Source: an uncultured Lachnospiraceae bacterium (GTDB lineage: Bacteria; Bacillota; Clostridia; Lachnospirales; Lachnospiraceae). Taken from it: DNA of 6,150 nucleotides. The position numbers and the translations under genes are program-made. This document shows, in pieces, positions 1 through 5,280 of this stretch; the first letter of the stretch is position 1; each line of letters opens with the position of its first letter. The notes beneath the pieces are model-generated. The model was not told the DNA's origin and searched no databases. It saw only the letters and a list, made by a program, of their open reading frames with translations. The stretch lies in assembly GCA_934434905.1 (NCBI GenBank), contig CAKSAI010000206.1, positions 1 through 6,150 on the forward strand, written 5' to 3'.

Positions 1-1
1 T

Positions 2-1522
2 TATCAGAAGAAAATAGAACAGTTTGCCATAGACCAGCTTTTTGCAGGAAACATAGATGAGAATCTGGCGGTGATTTACCGGGATGTTCTGGGACGTATG
101 GTTATGGATGAGAAAACGACGGCTGCGCTGTCCGGTGTTCTATATACATACAAGGTGAAGATAACGGATAAGCGTGCCGTGCGCCTGGTGGCAGTGCAAA
201 AGGAACCGGAGCGGGAGTCATCCGCAGTAATTGCCAACGGAGTGGCGTACCTGTCTGTCGGCAGCGGCGATTGCCTGATCCTGGCTGAAAATGACCGCGG
301 GGTGCGGTATCTGCCAAGGGAGGACTGCGTTCAACGAAAGAGGCTTCTTGATCCGAAGGATTATGCGGGATCTCAGAAGAGCGTGCATGGCGTGAAGGAG
401 GGCTCGGAGTTCGGCATGAGTATGGAGCCTGGCAGGAACCCGGAATCCGGCATGAATATGGGAGCCGGTATGAGTATGGATTCGGGCTATGAGCATGTTC
501 CTATCAGCCGTATGCTGTTGGCGGTCCGAGAGAAGCTTGCAGGGCCGGATCCGGCAGAGGAAGAACAACTGCTTGGACTGTGTACCGCAATCTTTGAACG
601 CGGCACTTATAATGAAGCAGTGCTTGCCTATCTGATCCGGTATTTTCAGGGGAGCCTTCAAGAGGAGGAGCGGTTATGGCTGGCGGCCAGGGAATTTGAA
701 CTGGATACCTATGCATTGGAGGAACATTTCTTAAGCCAGCTTCTGTATACAGATGGACAGACGGAGTGCATGGAGGAGATATTCCTAAGTTACTTTAAGG
801 CTCAGGGGAAGGAAATGCTCCTGCTGGCATGTTTGTCCTACATCTCTTACCGCTACTTTGTGAAGGAGATGACGGTGAAGGATCCTGTGCTTTCCTGTAT
901 TGCCCGCCAGATCGCTCTGGGGAATTCCCTGAACGACTGCTGCCGCCTGGCATGTCTGAAGTGGCTGACCGGGCTAGAAAATCGCGCCGAAGAGCAGGAA
1001 AATCTGCTGGAACAGCTGCTGCGGGAATATCTGGGGCAGGGGAAGACGTTTGCTTTTTATCAGGATCTGCCGGAACAGGTAAAGCGGCAATATCATCTGA
1101 ATGACAGGATCTTTCTGGAATACCACACGGCTCCTTTCGGACGTGTGACGCTGAGTTACGATATCCGCAGTGCAGGAGAGGATGACAATATAAGGCAGGT
1201 TGCAATGGATGAGATGTATCAGGGAATCTTTGTGAAGGAACTGGTTCTTTTCTACGGAGAGGAGATTTCTTATTCCATATGGGAGGAACAGGAGAATATT
1301 GAGGCGAAGGAACCTGTTAAGACAGGAAGAGTCAGTTGGAGAGATGCCGCGAAGATTGCATCGGACAGGAATGCTGCCGATTATGAGAAAATGAGCCGCT
1401 ATGACCTGATCAACGCTATGCTGGTAAGCAGACAGAGCGGGGACGAGGATGCTTTATGCAGGCTTCGGGGCGTCTATGAGCGTATGGTTTGGCTGGCAGA
1501 GGGAGCGGACAGGCTGCTGTAG
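2..1522 (+). CDS. DUF5717-like large protein of unknown function, C-terminal part (5' end outside window)
   Basis: The reading frame is open from base 2 to the TAG at 1520-1522, giving 506 residues. The GTG at 71 is only an internal valine: the 23 codons before it (YQKKIEQFAIDQLFAGN...) are uninterrupted and read like family sequence, so the true start lies upstream. From memory this resembles the C-terminal half of DUF5717 proteins, large (often about 1000 residues or more) Lachnospiraceae proteins with no established function. Most of residues 160-400 looks alpha-helical, with regularly spaced Leu/Ala and short paired helices. The last 130 residues open with a beta-rich segment (HLNDRIFLEYHTAPFGRV, then FVKELVLFYGEEISYSIWEE) followed by a short helical tail. 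No signal peptide or membrane segment is visible in this part. A Met/Gly/Ser-rich insert lies at about residues 130-163. It is the leading visible gene of an operon with the Hsp70-like and TPR genes. Coding frame is certain; family name fairly likely; function unknown. Confidence 0.8.
   Translation, partial: YQKKIEQFAIDQLFAGNIDENLAVIYRDVLGRMVMDEKTTAALSGVLYTYKVKITDKRAVRLVAVQKEPERESSAVIANGVAYLSVGSGDCLILAENDRGVRYLPREDCVQRKRLLDPKDYAGSQKSVHGVKEGSEFGMSMEPGRNPESGMNMGAGMSMDSGYEHVPISRMLLAVREKLAGPDPAEEEQLLGLCTAIFERGTYNEAVLAYLIRYFQGSLQEEERLWLAAREFELDTYALEEHFLSQLLYTDGQTECMEEIFLSYFKAQGKEMLLLACLSYISYRYFVKEMTVKDPVLSCIARQIALGNSLNDCCRLACLKWLTGLENRAEEQENLLEQLLREYLGQGKTFAFYQDLPEQVKRQYHLNDRIFLEYHTAPFGRVTLSYDIRSAGEDDNIRQVAMDEMYQGIFVKELVLFYGEEISYSIWEEQENIEAKEPVKTGRVSWRDAAKIASDRNAADYEKMSRYDLINAMLVSRQSGDEDALCRLRGVYERMVWLAEGADRLL
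413..483 (+). repeat. Met/Gly/Ser-rich imperfect repeat inside the DUF5717-like gene
   Basis: Three related 17-18 base units occur at 413-429, 449-466 and 467-483, each coding for GMSM or GMNM followed by an acidic or small residue (residues 138, 150 and 156 of the partial protein). The last two are directly adjacent; the first is separated by a spacer coding for PGRNPES. The result is a flexible, low-complexity insert between a beta-rich and a helical portion of the protein. It stays in frame and looks like small local expansion rather than a domain. Confidence 0.7.
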
Positions 1523-1588
1523 CGCGCTTATGAGTTCCTGCAGTTGGCAAGGCTGCTGTGGCGCGCTTATGAGTTCCTGCAGTCGGCA
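1511..1588 (+). repeat. 39-bp tandem duplication spanning the stop codon of the DUF5717-like gene
   Basis: Copy 1 is 1511-1549 and copy 2 is 1550-1588; they match at 37 of 39 positions. The mismatches are A1521/G1560 and T1545/C1584. The first mismatch makes the codon TAG (stop) in copy 1 and TGG (Trp) in copy 2. The period is 13 codons, so the reading frame is unchanged, and no other stop occurs before the Hsp70-like ATG at 1622. The translated unit would read RLL(stop or W)RAYEFLQ(L/S)A. The 3' end of the coding region (YERMVWLAEGADRLL, before the stop) vaguely resembles the unit, perhaps as an older diverged copy. Confidence 0.9.
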
Positions 1589-1610
1589 GAATGTTCAAGA
1601 GTAGAAGAGC

Positions 1611-1616
1611 GAGGAA
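1611..1616 (+). promoter_or_regulatory. Ribosome binding site of the Hsp70-like gene
   Basis: GAGGAA lies five bases before the ATG at 1622, inside a purine-rich run GAGGAAAGAGG. This favours ATG 1622 over the in-frame TTG at 1544, which sits inside the tandem duplication and has no comparable purine-rich site at the right distance. Confidence 0.65.
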
Positions 1617-1621
1617 AGAGG

Positions 1622-2734
1622 ATGGCACAGGAAGAAATCTATATCGGGATCGATCTTGGCGATGCCTGGACGCAGATCAGCTATTACCGTCCGGATATGG
1701 AGGACGCAGAGACGGTGAGCACGGTGGTCGGGGAAGAGCGTTACCGGATCCCGACGGTCTCTTATCGAAAACAGGAAAATGGGGAAGAGCTGCTGGGGCA
1801 GTTCTTGTGGAGGGTGATCTGCCTTGTTCCGGGGATCACAGAACCGCGGGAGGCTTCGGCGGTGACCTTTCATTTACCGCATATTTGTATGGAGGATATT
1901 TCACGGCTGAAGAGGCTGATGGAGCAGATGGAGATTCCCGTGGAGCGGGTGTTCTTCCAGGATGACAAGGAGAGCTTTTGTCATTTCGCACTGAATCAGA
2001 AAAAGGAGCTGGCATTGCACGATATGGTGCTGTTTCGCTGCGAAGAGAATGCACTTTCCTGTCTGTATCTTACCAGAGGTGGGAAGAGTACACCACAGAA
2101 GATCGAGATAACAGCCAGGACGCTGGGACAGCTTCCGGAGGACTTTGGGGAGCGGGATCGTTACTTTGCCGAGGCGGCAACAGAGGTGTTGACAGGAAAA
2201 ATCGTCTCTTCCATATATCTGACCGGGGAAGGACTGGAGGGTGGATGGCTTGCAGACTCCCTCACGATCCTGTGCCGTGGAAGAAAGGTGTTTCAGGGGA
2301 GAAATCTCTACACCAGGGGCGCATGCTTTGAAAGCTTTATGCAAATGCATAAAGAAAAATGCAGCTATATATTTCTGAACGAATATAAACTGGCGAAGAA
2401 TATCATGTTGCAGGTAAAGCAGCAGGATCGTACGTTTTTCAAAGAATTGGCGGAAGCGGGGAATTATTGCTATGAAGTGAATGGAAGCTGCGAGGTGCTA
2501 TTGTCCGGTGAGCCTTTTGTAGATATCTGGCTTAAGGCGCCGGACAGCAACCAGGCGAGGGTTGAAAGCCTGGAACTGACAGAATTACCGAAACGTCCGG
2601 ACAAGGCCACAAGGCTTCTGGTGGAGGCGGTTCCCTCCGGTGTGACACAGGTGGTTATACGGATCACAGATCTTGGCTTTGGACCGTGGTATGCGTCCAG
2701 CGGAAAGGTATGGGAGTATTGTATCGATGAGTGA
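1622..2734 (+). CDS. Hsp70/actin-fold-like protein (DUF5716-like), probably a degenerate chaperone-type ATPase
   Basis: The 370-residue product starts with IYIGIDLGDAWTQISYY (residues 6-22), which matches the phosphate-1 loop of the Hsp70/actin superfamily (IGIDLGTT in DnaK). YRIPTVSY at 41-48 corresponds to the usual IPS strand. IYLTGEGLEGGW at 198-209 and FQGRNLYTRGACF at 224-236 fit the adenosine-binding segment and its following helix. The segment where the phosphate-2 motif (D-x-G-G) should lie reads MVLFRCEENALSCLYL (135-150), with no Asp-x-Gly. The C-terminal third (about 250-370) is not an Hsp70 substrate domain; it looks like a small beta-rich domain ending in LGFGPWYASSGKVWEYCI. At 370 residues it is far shorter than DnaK (about 600). 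It is presumed cytosolic. Its ATG is 99 bases after the DUF5717-like stop and in the same frame; its stop overlaps the TPR gene. From memory it resembles DUF5716 proteins. Superfamily fairly sure, function unknown. Confidence 0.75.
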   Translation: MAQEEIYIGIDLGDAWTQISYYRPDMEDAETVSTVVGEERYRIPTVSYRKQENGEELLGQFLWRVICLVPGITEPREASAVTFHLPHICMEDISRLKRLMEQMEIPVERVFFQDDKESFCHFALNQKKELALHDMVLFRCEENALSCLYLTRGGKSTPQKIEITARTLGQLPEDFGERDRYFAEAATEVLTGKIVSSIYLTGEGLEGGWLADSLTILCRGRKVFQGRNLYTRGACFESFMQMHKEKCSYIFLNEYKLAKNIMLQVKQQDRTFFKELAEAGNYCYEVNGSCEVLLSGEPFVDIWLKAPDSNQARVESLELTELPKRPDKATRLLVEAVPSGVTQVVIRITDLGFGPWYASSGKVWEYCIDE

Positions 2735-3497
2735 ATTGTGGATATGCAGGGAACAGAAGGCCGGGCGGCCCTTCCGGATCAAGGCCGCCGGTGTCGAAGT
2801 GAGAACCATGGAAGAATTATGCTTTTACCTCTATCAGAGCCGTGAACTGCTGGACGATTCTGTGATGGGGGAGGAGCTTCTGACATGGCTGGCAGAGGAG
2901 TTGAAGCTGCCAAGGCTGGCTGCCACTCTGGCGGAGGAGAGAAAGCAGGGAAAGAATGCTCTCTGGTGCGCCTGCTTCTTCCTGAAGGAATCCGGGATGT
3001 ATGCCAGGGAGGAACTGACGGAGATAGAGGCACTGTGCCTTGCCATGGAGAACAAGGATGAATTCGAGCTGGGAAAGCTGCGTGCAGACCGCCTTCTTAA
3101 GACGAAGCAGTATCTTCGCAGTATCCGGGAATATGAGCGGCTGACTGCTCTATGGGAGAGCAGAAACTGTTCGAGAAAGCTTATGGGAAATGTCTGGCAT
3201 AATCTTGGCGTGGCGTATGGGAAGCTGTTTCTTTTTGAAAGGGCAACGGAATGCTTCGCAAAGGCATACGAGCTGAACCAAGGTGAAGAGAGTTTTGAGG
3301 CCTGGCAGATGGCGGGTGAGGCGGCCGGGAAGCTGCCTGGCGGGAAAGCTGGCGAGCGAGCAGAAACAATAGCACAGGCAGAATCTATAACGCAGGCAGA
3401 GTACGAGAGCAGCGGGCAGAGTGCGGAAGAACCGGAAGGCGGCTGGGACGAATATCTGGAGGAGTTGAAAAGAGCGTATCGGGAGAGTGTGAGGTAA
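2727..3497 (+). CDS. TPR-repeat protein of the Hsp70-like operon
   Basis: The chosen start is the ATG at 2727, giving 256 residues; it overlaps the upstream stop by 8 bases, which suggests translational coupling, and GGGAG at 2712-2716 lies ten bases before it. An earlier in-frame start at 2673 would overlap the previous gene by 62 bases and is less likely. Residues 1-30 look like a short beta-rich cap (ELWICREQKAGRPFRI), then residues 28-108 are helical. A probable TPR-like helix pair is at 111-144 and a clear TPR at 154-187 (WHNLGVAYGKLFLFERATECF, the W-LG-Y and A-F-A pattern). A low-complexity acidic linker follows at about 200-240, and the end (WDEYLEELKRAYRESV) is a probable helix. No signal peptide or membrane segment is seen. 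TPR proteins commonly serve as scaffolds or Hsp70 partners, so a partner role for the adjacent Hsp70-like protein is inferred. A specific family was not recognised. Confidence 0.8.
   Translation: MSELWICREQKAGRPFRIKAAGVEVRTMEELCFYLYQSRELLDDSVMGEELLTWLAEELKLPRLAATLAEERKQGKNALWCACFFLKESGMYAREELTEIEALCLAMENKDEFELGKLRADRLLKTKQYLRSIREYERLTALWESRNCSRKLMGNVWHNLGVAYGKLFLFERATECFAKAYELNQGEESFEAWQMAGEAAGKLPGGKAGERAETIAQAESITQAEYESSGQSAEEPEGGWDEYLEELKRAYRESVR
3363..3398 (+). repeat. Two-copy 18-bp in-frame repeat in the TPR protein linker
   Basis: Units 3363-3380 and 3381-3398 agree at about 14 of 18 bases and encode ETIAQA followed by ESITQA. They lie in the acidic, Gln/Ala/Glu-rich linker after the TPR and probably reflect a small local duplication without functional constraint. 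Confidence 0.55.
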
Positions 3498-3519
3498 GTG
3501 GTGTTATATTTTAGTAAAG

Positions 3520-3540
3520 AGGGGCTGTTAAGTAGCCCCT
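3520..3540. terminator. Hairpin between convergent genes, probable bidirectional terminator
   Basis: AGGGGCT (3520-3526) pairs perfectly with AGCCCCT (3534-3540) across a 7-base loop. The stem starts 22 bases after the TPR stop on the + strand and 18 bases after the carboxypeptidase stop on the - strand, the expected place for a shared terminator. The following tracts are T-rich on both strands but have no uninterrupted T run, so it may be a modest terminator. Confidence 0.65.
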
Positions 3541-3558
3541 TATGTATGTTATCGAATT

Positions 3559-5064
3559 TTACAATCCGTACAGTGCAGAATATTTCTCTGTCAGATAAGC
3601 AATATAATAATCCGGGTTAAAGCCCTCACCGGTCATATCCTTTAAGAGTTCCTGGGTGTTTTTCGTCTCCCCGAACCGATGGATATGCTCCTTCAGATAT
3701 GCCTGGATCGGTTTTAAGTTTCCGATCTTCAGATATTCCTTCATCGGCATGACGGTCCCCAGGTGATAATAAATCTGCGCGGCGATGGCGCTGCCCAGCG
3801 CGTAGGAGGGGAAGTAGCCGAAGCTTCCGCCGGACCAGTGCATATCCTGTAAGATTCCAACGCTGTCATTTTCCGGTGTTATTCCAAGATATTCCTGATA
3901 TTTTCGGTTCCAGAGATCCGGAAGATCATCCACAGTGACTTTTTCGTCGAAGATCAGTTTCTCAATCTCATACCGGATCATGATGTGGAAGGGGTATGTC
4001 AGCTCGTCAGCCTCCGTCCGTATCAGGCTTGGCTCGGCGTGGTTGATGGCGCGGTAGAATTCGTCCAGCGTCACATTGCCCAAAGCATCCGGGTAGGCAT
4101 CCTGAAGCTTACCATAGAGCGGGATCCAGAACTCAAGGCTGCGTCCAAGATTATTCTCATAAAACCGGGACTGGGATTCGTGCATCCCCATGGAAGTGCC
4201 GTGGCCCACCGGTGTCATGGTGATGGAATCATCGATGTCCATTTCATACAGCGCGTGGCCGCCTTCATGGATCACTGAGAAGATGGCGGAATCCAACTGG
4301 TGTTCCAGATAGTGATTGGTGATACGTACATCATGGTTGTGGAGCTCGGTGGTAAAGGGATGTGCGCTTTCTCCCATGACGCCCCTGTTAAAATCAAAGC
4401 CGATGTATTCCGCCAAATCGTGGCAGACGCGCCGCTGGGTGTCTATGTCGTAGGTCTTGCAAAGGCAATCGGTGGAGATGGTGTCGGATTTCTCCCGGAT
4501 CTTCTGAACCAGAGGTGCCAGCGCGGTTTTAAGCTTCGCAAAGAAATCATCCAGGATCTCAATGGTAAATCCTTCCTCGTAATCCTCCAACTGCACATCA
4601 TAGAGCTTCTGACCATCTTTCTGCCGGTAGGCGGCGAAGCGTCTGGTGTAGTCGACGATCTTTTCAAGGACAGGAGCGTAGGAAGCATAGTCATTTTCCT
4701 GCTTCGCTTTCTCCCAGACCGGAAACGCCTGCGCGGTGAGAGCAGCAAATTCCTGGTACTCCTGGGGCGGAATGGCTTGGAGCTGCCGGTACTGCTTGCG
4801 TAAATTTTTGACAATCGCTTTTTCCTGAAAGCTCAGCCTGGCCTGTTCCTCTTCTGTGGAAAGCTCAGCCAGAAGCTGTTTGACTTCATCATTGATCAGG
4901 GCTCCGTAGAGCTCACCGGACAGGATCCCGATGGCGCGGGAGGTATTCTCAATGGCCGCCTTGGGCGCAGCGGTCTCATTGTCCCAGGAAAACAGGGTTG
5001 CTGCGGCAGAGAAGGCATAATACCGATCAAGGTGCGGCTGTAATTTCTGAAATAATTCACTCAT
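3559..5064 (-). CDS. M32 family metallocarboxypeptidase (carboxypeptidase Taq type)
   Basis: The 501-residue product has the usual length for peptidase family M32, zinc enzymes that remove C-terminal residues from peptides in the cytoplasm. The active site HEGGH is at residues 266-270, giving zinc ligands His266 and His270 and catalytic Glu267. HESQSR at 295-300 supplies the third ligand Glu296, with the same 26-residue spacing from the second His that I recall for the Pyrococcus furiosus enzyme. Other family blocks are ESAHPF (232-237), DVRITNHY (245-252), IRTEADELTYPFH (348-360) and the C-terminal HWSGGSFGYFPSYALG (409-424). The N-terminal half is helical, and no signal peptide is present. 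The ATG has an excellent ribosome binding site six bases upstream. The gene has its own promoter and is convergent with the Hsp70-like operon, so it is likely monocistronic. It seems intact. Cytosolic peptide recycling is the likely role. Confidence 0.96.
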   Translation of the reverse strand: MSELFQKLQPHLDRYYAFSAAATLFSWDNETAAPKAAIENTSRAIGILSGELYGALINDEVKQLLAELSTEEEQARLSFQEKAIVKNLRKQYRQLQAIPPQEYQEFAALTAQAFPVWEKAKQENDYASYAPVLEKIVDYTRRFAAYRQKDGQKLYDVQLEDYEEGFTIEILDDFFAKLKTALAPLVQKIREKSDTISTDCLCKTYDIDTQRRVCHDLAEYIGFDFNRGVMGESAHPFTTELHNHDVRITNHYLEHQLDSAIFSVIHEGGHALYEMDIDDSITMTPVGHGTSMGMHESQSRFYENNLGRSLEFWIPLYGKLQDAYPDALGNVTLDEFYRAINHAEPSLIRTEADELTYPFHIMIRYEIEKLIFDEKVTVDDLPDLWNRKYQEYLGITPENDSVGILQDMHWSGGSFGYFPSYALGSAIAAQIYYHLGTVMPMKEYLKIGNLKPIQAYLKEHIHRFGETKNTQELLKDMTGEGFNPDYYIAYLTEKYSALYGL

Positions 5065-5070
5065 ATTGCG

Positions 5071-5076
5071 TCCTCC
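5071..5076 (-). promoter_or_regulatory. Ribosome binding site of the M32 carboxypeptidase
   Basis: On the minus strand GGAGGA (within AAAAGGAGGA, 5080 to 5071) lies six bases before the ATG at 5064. It is close to the full anti-Shine-Dalgarno complement and fixes the start. Confidence 0.9.
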
Positions 5077-5110
5077 TTTTCTATGGAAGAAATTTTCTTT
5101 CTATTCCTTT

Positions 5111-5139
5111 ATTGTGCAATTTTTTTCGGAATATGTCAA
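5111..5139 (-). promoter_or_regulatory. Sigma-A-like promoter of the M32 carboxypeptidase gene
   Basis: Read on the minus strand, a perfect -35 box TTGACA (5139-5134) is followed after exactly 17 bases by CACAAT (5116-5111), four of six matches to TATAAT. The spacer is A-rich. Transcription would start near 5104, leaving a leader of about 40 bases that contains the ribosome binding site. Confidence 0.7.
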
Positions 5140-5154
5140 GAACTATAAAGTTCT
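5139..5154. promoter_or_regulatory. 16-bp inverted repeat next to the carboxypeptidase -35 box, candidate operator
   Basis: AGAACT (5139-5144) and AGTTCT (5149-5154) are perfect inverted copies separated by ATAA. The palindrome overlaps the last base of the -35 box by one position and lies just upstream of it in the direction of the carboxypeptidase. It is also about 70 bases upstream of the likely ABC permease promoter. It could bind a dimeric regulator of either gene. No regulator gene is in the window, and no transcription terminator role is likely, since no T run follows. Confidence 0.4.
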
Positions 5155-5190
5155 GTTGCATGTTATTTGTCCGCCCGGAGTATAACGCAA

Positions 5191-5202
5191 ATTATTGATA
5201 AT
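5191..5202. promoter_or_regulatory. Small AT-rich dyad upstream of the ABC permease promoter
   Basis: ATTAT (5191-5195) and ATAAT (5198-5202) are inverted copies around a TG centre. It sits about 20 bases before the proposed -35 box of the permease gene, a typical site for an activator or repressor. In AT-rich DNA such a short dyad may be chance. Confidence 0.2.
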
Positions 5203-5221
5203 ATGACGGCAAGAATTGACG

Positions 5222-5250
5222 TTGTATGCGAAAATGATATGGGTTATTAT
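5222..5250 (+). promoter_or_regulatory. Probable promoter of the ABC permease operon
   Basis: TATTAT (5245-5250) matches five of six bases of the -10 consensus, and TTGTAT (5222-5227) lies 17 bases before it as a weak -35 box. A better -35 hexamer, TTGACG (5216-5221), directly precedes it but is 23 bases from that -10; paired with TATGGG (5238-5243) it would have a 16-base spacer and a poor -10. A weak core promoter is common for regulated sugar-transport operons. Confidence 0.4.
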
Positions 5251-5264
5251 TAAAAAAAAGACAC

Positions 5265-5273
5265 GGGAGGAGG
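5265..5273 (+). promoter_or_regulatory. Ribosome binding site fixing the TTG start of the ABC permease
   Basis: GGGAGGAGG ends seven bases before the TTG at 5281. The nearest in-frame ATG (5293) is 19 bases away, too far, so TTG is the likely start. Confidence 0.8.
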
Positions 5274-5280
5274 AATCCAT

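Noticed and set aside
413..483. Short repeats as a possible CRISPR or VNTR array
   Set aside because: Only three imperfect coding units of 17-18 bases without unique spacers; they are a coding low-complexity insert.
829..1104. + strand alternative frame of 91 codons, and similar ones at 1591-1965 and 1978-2331
   Set aside because: Each lies wholly or almost wholly within a real gene in another frame and encodes a biased product with no recognisable domain.
218..1205. Minus-strand open frames of 70-147 codons opposite the DUF5717-like gene
   Set aside because: Products are rich in Pro, Ser, His and Arg with no domain, typical of antisense reading of a GC-moderate coding region.
1416..1628. 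Minus-strand frame containing a repeated TAGTHKRATAA peptide
   Set aside because: The peptide repeat is only the reverse reading of the 39-bp tandem duplication, and the frame mostly overlaps the DUF5717-like gene end.
3985..4803. Two long + strand open frames (97 and 167 codons) opposite the carboxypeptidase
   Set aside because: They are antisense to a complete, well-supported M32 gene with all catalytic motifs, have no recognisable domains and no convincing ribosome binding sites.
4998..5198. 66-codon + strand frame spanning the divergent intergenic region
   Set aside because: It begins inside the carboxypeptidase gene and overlaps that gene's promoter and palindrome; no ribosome binding site or conserved feature is visible.
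5104..5280. Possible riboswitch or small RNA in the divergent intergenic region
   Set aside because: Leaders are short (about 25-40 bases) for both predicted transcripts, and no conserved aptamer or terminator hairpin was seen.
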